This document shows positions 34,926 through 43,092 of a stretch of DNA of 62,945 nucleotides, piece after piece (the first letter of the stretch is position 1; every line of letters begins with the position of its first letter). The notes beneath the pieces were generated by a model. That model saw only the letters and a list, made by a program, of their open reading frames with translations. It was not told the origin of the DNA and did not search any database. The position numbers and the translations under genes were made by a program. Source of the stretch: Oscillospiraceae bacterium (GTDB taxonomy: Bacteria; Bacillota; Clostridia; Oscillospirales; Acutalibacteraceae). The stretch is taken from assembly GCA_015066625.1 (NCBI GenBank), contig SVOC01000017.1, positions 1-62,945 on the forward strand. Reading direction: 5' to 3'.

Positions 34926-35925
34926 AGGGCAGATAATCATTTGTAAATCCCTTGTAAGGGTCAATGGGTTCTTCAAGGATATCAAGAGTGTTGAGCCATT
35001 TGTAGAAACCTGCCCAACGTTCGGGGTCAAATTCGCCCCATCTGTCGCATTCTGCAACATATTGAGCCGAAAGATATTTCTGGCTTTCATAGATAAGCTC
35101 GGGATTGCTTTTTAATTCGGGTGCGTACTTCATAAGAATATCGGCGGCATCGTCGGGATTTTCAACGGCATATTCATAGCCTTTTGAAAGTGCCGAAAGA
35201 AATGCTCTGACCGTTTCGGGATTCTCTTCAAGGTATTTGTTGTTTGCGATAAGAAGGGGAGTATAATAGTCAAAAACCTCGTCAATGTCCGCAAAGTGGA
35301 AATAATCTGTTTCAACTCCCGCAACACGGCAGGCAATTCCTGCCCAACCGTAAAAAACCCATATCGCATCAACGGATTTATTGCGTAATGCCGAAACCTC
35401 GTCCGTAACCGTTGAAGGAATAAGCTCAACCTTTGAAAAATCGCCTCCCTGAGCCTCCATAACCTGTTTGATTGTCGCTTTTTCAACAGGTGAATCCCAG
35501 GTTGCATATTTGTGCCTTTCAAGACCTTTTGCGGTGTTCATTCCTTCGCCCTTGCGTGAAATAATGCCCGATGTGTTGTGCTGAACCAGTGCGGCAACCG
35601 CCGTTACCGGTAATGCGTTTTCACCGGCAAAAGCAGGAGCAAGACCGTCCTGAACGGAAATTCCGAACTGTGCTTTGCCTGAGCCTACAAGCATTTCCGC
35701 ACCGCCCTCGGGAGGCTGAACAACCTCTACTTCAATTCCCGCATCGGTGAAATATCCTTTTTCTGCGGCAACATATATGCCCGTGTGGTTAGTGTTGGGA
35801 GTCCAGTCAAGGACAAGGGTTATCTTTTCTGAATCCGTATTATTGTTTTTATCTTTGCAGGCGCCGAGACCGCAGGTCAACGTTATTGCAAGACTCAGCA
35901 ACAAAAATTTTTTCAGTATTTTCAC
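34918..35925 (-). CDS. thiY: Thiamine-pyrimidine (HMP) binding lipoprotein, NMT1/THI5-like (ThiY)
   Basis: An extracytoplasmic solute-binding lipoprotein. The start is a GTG at 35925, four bases after the permease stop, with AAGGAG in the end of that gene; the product begins with a signal sequence ending in the lipobox LGAC. The mature part shows the NMT1/THI5-like signature LVLDWTPNTNHTGIYVAAEKG and VQDGLAPAFAG. Homologues bind formylaminopyrimidine or HMP. The last eight bases overlap the ATPase start. It is regulated with the rest of the operon by the TPP riboswitch. Confidence 0.9.
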   Translation of the reverse strand: MKILKKFLLLSLAITLTCGLGACKDKNNNTDSEKITLVLDWTPNTNHTGIYVAAEKGYFTDAGIEVEVVQPPEGGAEMLVGSGKAQFGISVQDGLAPAFAGENALPVTAVAALVQHNTSGIISRKGEGMNTAKGLERHKYATWDSPVEKATIKQVMEAQGGDFSKVELIPSTVTDEVSALRNKSVDAIWVFYGWAGIACRVAGVETDYFHFADIDEVFDYYTPLLIANNKYLEENPETVRAFLSALSKGYEYAVENPDDAADILMKYAPELKSNPELIYESQKYLSAQYVAECDRWGEFDPERWAGFYKWLNTLDILEEPIDPYKGFTNDYLPYE

Positions 35926-35929
35926 AAAA

Positions 35930-36709
35930 TTACTCCTTTGCATTGTTTATGTGCCTGTAAGGCATTGATTTTTTTTCGGCAAGGCTCACAAGAGCCGTCA
36001 ATACCAGTGAAATTGTTGAAATAAGAAAAATAACGGCAAACATTCTGTCAAAAGCGAATGCTTTTTTAACTCGGGTCATATACACACCCAGTCCGCCGAA
36101 GCCTCCAAGCCATTCGCTTATAACTGCCCCTACAACCGAATAGGATGCAGCGATTTTCAGTGAAGCAAAAAACTCGGGCAGTGCAGAAGGCAGTTTTATG
36201 TAAAGAAAGATTTGTTTGCGGTTTGCGCCCATTGAACGAAGCAGGGCAACGGTATCTTTATCAGCACTTTCAAATCCGCCCAGAAGACCTATTGCAACGG
36301 GAAAGAAAGTTGAAAGCACAATCAGAATTATTTTCGGGGTCATTTCATAACCGAACCACAGCACAAGAAGAGGTGCGATTGCAACGGTGGGTACGGTTTG
36401 TGACAGAACCATAAGAGGGTAAATCCCACGGCGCAGAAATTCAACACTGTCCATAATCACTGCTGCCGTAAATCCTACGGTGACACCTGACAAAAGACCG
36501 ATAAAAGCTTCTTTGAGAGTAATGACCGCATTTTCAAAAAGCAATTTACGGTCATCAATAAACGCTTTTACTACGTCTGACGGCGAGGGGAGCATATATT
36601 CCGGAACAGCACCAAGGGCGCAGAAAAAGTGCCACAGAACAAGAAAAATTATTATTCCCCATGCCGCAGGAAGGTTACGGCGTATGGTGTTTCGAAACCT
36701 TTTTCTCAA
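35930..36709 (-). CDS. thiX: ABC transporter permease for thiamine precursor (ThiX-like)
   Basis: A 259-residue permease with about six spans of the BPD-transporter type, including the EAA-loop region (LLRSMGANRKQIFLYIKLPSA, split here as ALLRSMGANRKQ and LPSALPEFF). The start is a TTG at 36709 that lies inside the end of the thiamine-binding gene (overlap of 35 bases), with GGAGGGAGAGG ahead of it. It is in the ssuC/nitT-type family; the substrate is assigned by operon context. Confidence 0.87.
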   Translation of the reverse strand: MRKRFRNTIRRNLPAAWGIIIFLVLWHFFCALGAVPEYMLPSPSDVVKAFIDDRKLLFENAVITLKEAFIGLLSGVTVGFTAAVIMDSVEFLRRGIYPLMVLSQTVPTVAIAPLLVLWFGYEMTPKIILIVLSTFFPVAIGLLGGFESADKDTVALLRSMGANRKQIFLYIKLPSALPEFFASLKIAASYSVVGAVISEWLGGFGGLGVYMTRVKKAFAFDRMFAVIFLISTISLVLTALVSLAEKKSMPYRHINNAKE

Positions 36710-36977
36710 TGGTCAGCACCTCTCCCTCCGGTTCATACACAACCTTGATGTAAGCAGAAATACGCGGTGCACCTGCACGGATTGCAATGTGCTGACATTC
36801 TTTGGCTATATCCATCAACAGGTCATAGTCGTCACCCTCAATTGCCGTTTCAAAGGGACCTACATAATAGTTGAGTCCCGTGCTTCTGATGTAGGCGATA
36901 ACTTCGTCTACAATGCGGATTGCTTCATCACTGCTTTCTGCGGCGGGAAGCACCTGAATTGCTACGCTTGCTTTCAT
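36675..36977 (-). CDS. MTH1187-family thiamine-binding protein (YqgV-like)
   Basis: A 100-residue protein of the MTH1187/YkoF-like group, formerly DUF77, with the ferredoxin-like pattern VAIQVLPAAESSDEAIRIVDE and VGPFETAIEGD. Members bind thiamine. It is the first gene after the riboswitch and terminator, so it is likely expressed under thiamine shortage. The ATG at 36977 has an AGGT-type site upstream. Its exact task with an HMP-type ABC transporter is not settled. Confidence 0.88.
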   Translation of the reverse strand: MKASVAIQVLPAAESSDEAIRIVDEVIAYIRSTGLNYYVGPFETAIEGDDYDLLMDIAKECQHIAIRAGAPRISAYIKVVYEPEGEVLTIEKKVSKHHTP

Positions 36978-37011
36978 TTTGTTTTACCTCCATATCGGTG
37001 AAATAAAAAAA

Positions 37012-37041
37012 TTGCCCTTGCCGTAAATGCGGCAAGGGCAA
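37012..37041 (-). terminator. Riboswitch-linked terminator of the thi operon
   Basis: On the minus strand a perfect 12-base stem (TTGCCCTTGCCG with CGGCAAGGGCAA) over a six-base loop is followed by TTTTTTTATTT. It lies between the TPP aptamer and the first gene, as expected for a transcription-terminating riboswitch. Confidence 0.9.
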
Positions 37042-37094
37042 CGGTAACACAAAATAAATTGCAGTGTCATAATTCTGCAACCCAATAGCTGTGC

Positions 37095-37192
37095 ATCGGT
37101 ATTTTCCCTACGCCGGCATTATCCGGATCAGGTTAATGGGTCGCAGAAAAACATCTGCCTCTCAGCCCGTCGGTTCGAGCTCCCCTTTGTTG
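37095..37192 (-). promoter_or_regulatory. TPP riboswitch (THI element)
   Basis: The minus strand carries the conserved THI-box parts in order: GGGGAGC, CTGAGAGG, GACCC, AACCTGATCCGGATAATG, CCGGCGTAGGGAA. It begins almost at the predicted transcript start and precedes a strong terminator. Bound thiamine pyrophosphate should favour termination. The 36978-37368 interval has no gene: it holds this riboswitch, its terminator, the thi promoter and the divergent oxidoreductase promoter. Confidence 0.96.
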
Positions 37193-37197
37193 CGGAC

Positions 37198-37226
37198 AGT
37201 ATACACCTGTTAAATTTTTTTGTCAA
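37198..37226 (-). promoter_or_regulatory. Strong promoter of the thi operon
   Basis: Minus strand TTGACA (37226-37221) and TATACT (37203-37198), spacer 17 bases; it is a perfect -35 box. Confidence 0.88.
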
Positions 37227-37309
37227 GACCGTTTTCTTTCAGCTTCAATGGCAGCACTTTTGATAACATTTAATAAGAAAGGGATGTGCAGAAAAATTTT
37301 TTAAAAGTG

Positions 37310-37338
37310 ATGACAAAAGGATGAAAGTGATATATAAT
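37310..37338 (+). promoter_or_regulatory. Promoter of the oxidoreductase gene
   Basis: ATGACA (37310-37315) and TATAAT (37333-37338), spacer 17 bases, just ahead of AAGGAG and the ATG at 37369. Confidence 0.75.
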
Positions 37339-37368
37339 AGTGTCATATCCGTGAAAAGGAGAATTGAC

Positions 37369-38463
37369 ATGAGCGATAAAATTATAAAAGTGGGTGTTGT
37401 AGGTCTCGGCAGAGGTACTGCCATTGCCCGTTGCCTCAAAGGTGTAAAGAATGCAAAGCTTGTTTCTGTCTGCGACCATAATCCCGCTATTCTCAAGTCG
37501 GGCTACGAAGAGCTTTCCGAAGCAGTGAACGATAAAAACCTTATTCAGTTCAGCGACTATGATGAATTCCTCAAATCCGATATCGATGCGGTTATCGTTG
37601 CTACCGAAGCGGTTTACCACGTTCCAATCGTTATCAAGGCTTTTGATGCAGGCAAGCACGTGCTTTGCGAAATTCCTTCGGTTAATTCCGTTGAAGAAGC
37701 TGTTGAACTCAAAGAAGCTGTTGCGGCTCATCCCGAGCTTACATATATGGCGGCCGAAAACTGCTGCTACTGGGCTTTTATCCAGACCTGGAAGAAGATG
37801 CACGAAGACGGTCTTCTCGGCGAAATCGCATATGCCGAGGCAGAGTATCTTCACGCACTCAATCCCGATGAATTTTCACCCACATATTACCCCGAAGGTC
37901 ATTGGAGAACCTATCAGCCCGCAATCCGTTATCTTACTCATGAGCTTGGACCTCTGCTTTATGTTATGAATGATAAGGTTGTCAGCGTAACCTGTATGGA
38001 AGCGGATGTTCATTATGACCCCTATACTCCCGAGCGCAAAGAAACGGGTGTTGCACTTTTCAAAACCGCAAAGGGTGCAGTTATCAGACTTCTCGTAAGC
38101 TTCGGCGCATACACAGCATATGACCATAACTACCGTATCTGCGGAACGAGAGGAACTCTCGAAACAGACCGCAGAAAGGTTGTTGACGAGGCGCATACCC
38201 TTGCAAGCCTTCACAGTGTGCCCGGTACCTTCGGCGCAAACTCAAAGATTGATATTCCCGTTACTTCCTGCTATGAAGGCGAGGATTCAAGCGGTCACGG
38301 CGGTGCAGACGGCAAAATGGTTAAGGATTTCATCGATTGCCTTGTTGAAGGCAGAAGACCTGAGCTTGATGTTGATTTTGCCATCAATATGTCACTGCCC
38401 GGTATTATTGCTCACGAATCTGCGGTTCAGGGCGGTATGCCTATGGAAATACCTCTTGTATAA
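37369..38463 (+). CDS. Gfo/Idh/MocA-family oxidoreductase
   Basis: A 364-residue NAD(P)-dependent oxidoreductase acting on sugars, inositols or their derivatives. The Rossmann loop VGVVGLGRGTAIAR is at the N terminus, and the family segment DAGKHVLCEIPS (the usual EKP replaced by EIP) follows near residue 105. The C-terminal alpha/beta domain is intact. The ATG at 37369 follows AAGGAG; a start 48 bases earlier overlaps the -10 box. The conserved lysine of EKP is thus replaced by isoleucine here. The exact substrate is unknown. Confidence 0.88.
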   Translation: MSDKIIKVGVVGLGRGTAIARCLKGVKNAKLVSVCDHNPAILKSGYEELSEAVNDKNLIQFSDYDEFLKSDIDAVIVATEAVYHVPIVIKAFDAGKHVLCEIPSVNSVEEAVELKEAVAAHPELTYMAAENCCYWAFIQTWKKMHEDGLLGEIAYAEAEYLHALNPDEFSPTYYPEGHWRTYQPAIRYLTHELGPLLYVMNDKVVSVTCMEADVHYDPYTPERKETGVALFKTAKGAVIRLLVSFGAYTAYDHNYRICGTRGTLETDRRKVVDEAHTLASLHSVPGTFGANSKIDIPVTSCYEGEDSSGHGGADGKMVKDFIDCLVEGRRPELDVDFAINMSLPGIIAHESAVQGGMPMEIPLV

Positions 38464-38478
38464 AATCGAAAAAATTTT

Positions 38479-38520
38479 CAGCGGCCTGCACGGATTTGTT
38501 CCGTGTAAGCCGCTGTTTTT
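38479..38520. terminator. Bidirectional terminator
   Basis: CAGCGGC..CACGGA pairs with TCCGTG..GCCGCTG (38479-38515) and is followed by T runs in both directions, between convergent genes. Confidence 0.82.
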
Positions 38521-40495
38521 ATCTGAAAAGATTATGATAAAGTTTTCTGAAATCCGCATATGCAGATTCAATTCTGTTTGCGACAGCTTCGAAAATCTGC
38601 CATAAACCGCCGCTGTTCTCAGGCTCGGTTTCTCCCGTTGCGGTGCTGTCAAATACAAATGCAAAGCGTCCTCCGGGTGCTGCATCGCCGTTTTGGTAAA
38701 ATGCAGTTGCGTCTGAACCTTGAAGGTTATCCGACCACTTGAAATTGAATTTTACATTGCTGCCTGTAAGACCCAGTGCATTTCTCGGCACTGCAATTTG
38801 AAGCACATTGCCGTTGACGGAATAATCAACCTTGCATACTTCTTCAAAATCAAGACCGCCCAGAGATTTTTCAAGGGTTGCCTTGCCGTCTTTCGGGGAT
38901 TCTCTGTTTATGACAAATTCAAAGCCTTCCCAGTTTGCGGAAATGCCGCTTGTGTCCGTATCAATCAACAGACGCATCCAGTCGCTGTCCGTTGAAGGTG
39001 TAAGATTCTCAGCTGTTCGTACACAGAAATAAATATTGCTGCTGTCGTATGCAACCTTTGCCTGAACGATATCATTGCGCAGGGTGTTATTGGTGTAATA
39101 ATATCCCTTCCAGCCTTTGCTGTCACGGTTTTCGCCGCCTTCGTAGTGGTTGTATTCAGGCATAACATCATCCCACTGAGAAAGACTGCCGTTTATATCT
39201 ATTGATTTTTCAGCATTGTTGGCAGGCAGAGGTTCCGTACCCTTGAAACGGCGGATATTTTCAACAAGCTGGTAGTAATAATGGTCTTTAAGCACGCCCG
39301 ATGACGGCTCAATGTCACGGCTGTATTCAGGGTTATACTGGTCGGGAAAGGCATTTTCGATGCCTGTCCAGTTCATCCATCTGCCTGCAATCCATTCGTT
39401 GAAGCCTGTTACGAATATAAGCTCAGGGTCGCTTTCTATTGCGTAATCCCACTGCTGCTGAAAATTAATACCGTAAAGCTGAGAGTTTTCAATGCTTTTA
39501 TCAACTGTGATTTCCTTGCCTGCGTATGTATAGCTGTATGAATAATCGCCGTCTGCAAAGCTTCTGCCCTGAACGGTGCCTACGGGGGAATTCATTGCGG
39601 TGAGTCCGTGTTCATTTGCGTTCTGAGCAACGGAAACGCACATTTCTTCAATGCCGCCGAAAAGTCTTTTTCCGAATTTTGTTTGCTTGTAATCGGAACA
39701 CCAGCCCCAGGTGTCATCAAAGTAGTTGGTGTCGTCGGCAAAATAAGTGGATTCATTATCTCTGAAAGTGAAGAAATTAAAAATCTCTCTGTCTTTTTTG
39801 TCAGACAGGTAGAGCGAACTCACATCAGCCATAAGCATAGGCTTACCGTCCCACATAAACCACATATCACGGTATCTGTTTTGGCTGTAAAGATTATCAT
39901 AAAGGTCGTGCAGCTGAGTGCGGGTATCGTCCGAACCGCCAAAATTCAATATGAATGAAATCGCCGGTGCAGCAACGCCGTCTTCCCTTGCTTCGCTCCA
40001 TACTTTGAGGAGTGCTTCATATGCTTCCGTAAAAACAAGGGTGCCGTTTGTGGCATCGAAGAAAACAACATCAACATCTGCGTCTGCGAGCAGCTCTGCG
40101 TGCTTTCGCAGCACATATTCATCGGTGTTGGTGTAGTAGCCGTAAAGAGGCTCGTCCCAGAAATAGGGTCTGCCGTCGGGGGTGCCGCCCCATGCAGGGT
40201 GTTCCCAGTCGTTTACGGCTTCGGGGTATTTGTCCAGCACGCTGCCTGTGGTTATGGGCTCATGGGTATCAACCCACGGGTAATGCCATGTCCAGTAAAA
40301 CATTGCAACGTATTTATCTTTTTTTGTGTTGCCAACTGTATCATTCATTGAAAGTGTGCGTCCGAGACCGTCAACGGCAGTCCAGGTTGAGGGCTCAATT
40401 TCATTGCTTTTATTGTGAGCCGATACTCCGCTGACCGAAATGCCCAGCACAGTAAGAAGACACATTATAACGGCAGTGATTTTCCTGAATTTCAT
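38519..40495 (-). CDS. Secreted glycoside-hydrolase-like protein with CBM9-like domain
   Basis: A 658-residue exported protein (signal peptide about residues 1-26). The central part, with FYWTWHYPW, YYTNTDEYVLRKHAELLADA and VDVVFFDATNG, resembles the GH71/GH99-type and related TIM-barrel glycosidase pattern, but I cannot fix the family. Residues ~430-620 look like a CBM9/DOMON-type carbohydrate-binding beta sandwich (SIDINGSLSQWDDV start). The last ~28 residues form a hydrophobic amphipathic helix. The start has GGGAGG upstream and a promoter lies at 40523-40551. It probably acts on an outer polysaccharide. Confidence 0.72.
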   Translation of the reverse strand: MKFRKITAVIMCLLTVLGISVSGVSAHNKSNEIEPSTWTAVDGLGRTLSMNDTVGNTKKDKYVAMFYWTWHYPWVDTHEPITTGSVLDKYPEAVNDWEHPAWGGTPDGRPYFWDEPLYGYYTNTDEYVLRKHAELLADADVDVVFFDATNGTLVFTEAYEALLKVWSEAREDGVAAPAISFILNFGGSDDTRTQLHDLYDNLYSQNRYRDMWFMWDGKPMLMADVSSLYLSDKKDREIFNFFTFRDNESTYFADDTNYFDDTWGWCSDYKQTKFGKRLFGGIEEMCVSVAQNANEHGLTAMNSPVGTVQGRSFADGDYSYSYTYAGKEITVDKSIENSQLYGINFQQQWDYAIESDPELIFVTGFNEWIAGRWMNWTGIENAFPDQYNPEYSRDIEPSSGVLKDHYYYQLVENIRRFKGTEPLPANNAEKSIDINGSLSQWDDVMPEYNHYEGGENRDSKGWKGYYYTNNTLRNDIVQAKVAYDSSNIYFCVRTAENLTPSTDSDWMRLLIDTDTSGISANWEGFEFVINRESPKDGKATLEKSLGGLDFEEVCKVDYSVNGNVLQIAVPRNALGLTGSNVKFNFKWSDNLQGSDATAFYQNGDAAPGGRFAFVFDSTATGETEPENSGGLWQIFEAVANRIESAYADFRKLYHNLFR

Positions 40496-40522
40496 AATAA
40501 TCCTCCCTTCGGTTACGGCTTT

Positions 40523-40551
40523 ATGATATCACACGAAGAAATTCAAGTCAA
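40523..40551 (-). promoter_or_regulatory. Promoter of the secreted glycoside-hydrolase-like gene
   Basis: Minus strand TTGACT (40551-40546) and TATCAT (40528-40523), spacer 17 bases. Confidence 0.75.
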
Positions 40552-40683
40552 TCAAAATGAAAATCATTCTTAATGAAACCTTAATATTTAAGCCGCAACA
40601 AAACATCATTTCTTTCGACACTTATATTATGAGGGGTCAAAAGACCTTCGGGGGATAAAAATATAAAAAAGGGGACGAAAGAA

Positions 40684-43044
40684 ATGACACTGGGAAGTAA
40701 AATTGAAAATCTGAAAATTATGAAAGGAGCAGGCTTGCCCGTGCCTGATTTTGAAGTTTTTTCATTTGATGAGCTTGTACCGTCAAAAGAAAGAATTCAG
40801 GCGGCACTGACGGCTTGCAAGGGCAAAACAACGGCAGAAAAAAGCAATTTGCTGAAAAAAGCCGTAAGAGAATCCGTTAAAAACGATTGGGATATATCCC
40901 TTGACGGTGAGCTGTTTTCCGTACGCTCATCATCAAGCGTTGAGGATTCATCCGACAACAGCTTTGCAGGTCAGTTTGATACTTTTCTTAATGTTGACCG
41001 AAAAGACATCTGCGGAAAAATCGTTGAATGTGTCTGCTCGCTTTATAATGAAAATGTGTTGATATATATGGAGCAGAAGGGGCTTGACCTGAGCCTTATG
41101 CGAATGAATGTGATTGTTCAGAAAATGGTGAATTCCGAGGTTTCGGGTATTCTTTTTACTGCAAATCCCCAGGGAATTCTCAACGAAAGCGTAATTGTTG
41201 CAGGCAGGGGACTTGGCGAAAATGTTGTGTCCGATAAAATCGATACCACCTCATATTACTACTCTCTCACCGATAATATTTACTACTACGACGGCAAGGA
41301 AAATCTGCTGACGGATGAGCAGGTGCATAAGCTTACAGGCATTTCAAAAATCATCTGTGATAATATCTGCTCTTATTCCGATATTGAATTTGCCGTGGAA
41401 AACGGTGAAATTTATATTCTGCAGGCAAGACCTATTACAACAATAGACGACAGCAAGCCCTTGCTTTTTGACAACAGCAACATTGTTGAAAGCTATCCGG
41501 GTCTGAGCCTGCCTCTGACAATTTCATTTGTTGATATGGTTTTTGCAGGGGTTTTCAAGGATGCGGGCCGCAGACTTCTCAAAAATAAGAGAGAGCTTAA
41601 AAAACGCTATGATATACTGGAAAATACCGTAGGCAACGCAAACGGAAGACTTTATTATAATCTCAACAGCTGGTATTCCGCAATAAAATTCCTGCCCTTC
41701 AGCAAAAAAATCATTGCAATCTGGCAGGAGCTTGTGGGCGTCAAATACAAGGAATATGACGAGAAGAAAAATGAGATAAATCCTCTTGTGAAAGCATCCG
41801 TATATGTGAATACTCTGACGGAGCTTATCATGACTCCGCATAATATGAAAAAGCTTAACGAAAGCTTTGTTGAAATCAAAAACTATGTTTACCGCAGATT
41901 TGAGGAGGATATGTCACCCTCTGAAATACTTGAGCTTTTTGATAAAATTCAGGACAGACTTCTCTCTTGCTGGGGCATAACTTTACTTAACGATACATAT
42001 GCTTTTATCTTTACGGGTCTGCTGAAAGCAAGGCTCAAAAAGAAATATAAAAACCACGAGGAGCTTGCCAATTCTTATATTTCGGGCATTTCGAATATTG
42101 AAAGCATGAAGCCAGTGAAGGAAATGATAAGAATTGCCGCCGACAGGGATAAAATCAGCGATGCCGAATATCGCAGGCGCGCAAAGAAATATATTGAAGT
42201 TTACGGTGACAGATGCCTTGAAGAGCTGAAGCTTGAAACCGAAACATTCAGAACAGACTTTGAACTTTTTGACAGAAAAATAAATGAATTCGCCGCCGAT
42301 AAAGACAGGCTTATGTCATTGCTTGATGACGGTTCGGAAAGCGGTATAGACCTTAAACACGACCCGATTACAAAATTTCTCAGCGGCAGATGTATGCTTG
42401 GTATCGGCAACAGAGAAATTCAGCGTCTTAACAGGAGCCGTATTTTCGGCATGGTCAGAGAAGCGGTGCTCCGTCTCGGCGGAATTTATGCTCAAAAGGG
42501 TTATATTGCAGAAAAAAGAGATGTGTTTTACCTTACTCTTGATGAAGTGCGTGCCCTTGCGGATATGCCCCGTGATATGAGAGAAACCGTTGAGGCAAGA
42601 AAGCAGAAATATGAAATGTATTCAATGCTGCCTGCCTATTCACGCATAGTTTTCAGCGGTGAAGCCTTTGATAAAAACCACAGAAGCGTTAATATGACGG
42701 CGGTACATTCGGGTAAGGATGAAATGCTGGGAGTGCCTTGTTCCAACGGAATCGTTGAGGGCGAAGCCTGCGTTGTGACGGATGTGAAAAAGGTAAGCAG
42801 TGTAAAGGATAAAATCCTTATCACAAAGATGACCGACCCCGGCTGGGTATTCCTGCTTGCGGAGGCAAAGGGCGTTGTCAGCGAAAAGGGCTCGCTTCTT
42901 TCACACACCGCAATTATTTCAAGGGAGCTTGGCATACCTGCGGTTGTGGGCATTGACGGACTTATGAATACCGTAAAAAACGGCGACATCGTACGCCTTG
43001 ACGGCGCAACGGGTATTGTAAAAATAATCAAGAGAGCATCATAA
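40684..43044 (+). CDS. PEP-utilising, rifampin-phosphotransferase-like enzyme
   Basis: A 786-residue protein with an N-terminal ATP-grasp PPDK-type domain (VRSSSSVEDSSDNSFAGQFD near residues 80-99), a long helical middle region, and a C-terminal swivelling histidine domain (SHTAIISRELGIPAVVG, about residues 741-757, with the phospho-histidine). The C-terminal PEP-binding barrel of PEP synthase is missing. This order and lack match rifampin phosphotransferase and related orphan enzymes rather than PpsA. The substrate is unknown. GGGG lies ahead of the ATG. No clear -10/-35 pair was seen. A terminator follows. Confidence 0.82.
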   Translation: MTLGSKIENLKIMKGAGLPVPDFEVFSFDELVPSKERIQAALTACKGKTTAEKSNLLKKAVRESVKNDWDISLDGELFSVRSSSSVEDSSDNSFAGQFDTFLNVDRKDICGKIVECVCSLYNENVLIYMEQKGLDLSLMRMNVIVQKMVNSEVSGILFTANPQGILNESVIVAGRGLGENVVSDKIDTTSYYYSLTDNIYYYDGKENLLTDEQVHKLTGISKIICDNICSYSDIEFAVENGEIYILQARPITTIDDSKPLLFDNSNIVESYPGLSLPLTISFVDMVFAGVFKDAGRRLLKNKRELKKRYDILENTVGNANGRLYYNLNSWYSAIKFLPFSKKIIAIWQELVGVKYKEYDEKKNEINPLVKASVYVNTLTELIMTPHNMKKLNESFVEIKNYVYRRFEEDMSPSEILELFDKIQDRLLSCWGITLLNDTYAFIFTGLLKARLKKKYKNHEELANSYISGISNIESMKPVKEMIRIAADRDKISDAEYRRRAKKYIEVYGDRCLEELKLETETFRTDFELFDRKINEFAADKDRLMSLLDDGSESGIDLKHDPITKFLSGRCMLGIGNREIQRLNRSRIFGMVREAVLRLGGIYAQKGYIAEKRDVFYLTLDEVRALADMPRDMRETVEARKQKYEMYSMLPAYSRIVFSGEAFDKNHRSVNMTAVHSGKDEMLGVPCSNGIVEGEACVVTDVKKVSSVKDKILITKMTDPGWVFLLAEAKGVVSEKGSLLSHTAIISRELGIPAVVGIDGLMNTVKNGDIVRLDGATGIVKIIKRAS

Positions 43045-43048
43045 AAAA

Positions 43049-43083
43049 CGGGACAGCCTCCAAACGGAGACTGTCCCGAAGTT
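43049..43083. terminator. Bidirectional terminator
   Basis: CGGGACAG.CTCC pairs with GGAG.CTGTCCCG (43049-43078), followed by T runs, between convergent genes. Confidence 0.88.
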
Positions 43084-43092
43084 TTTATAAAA

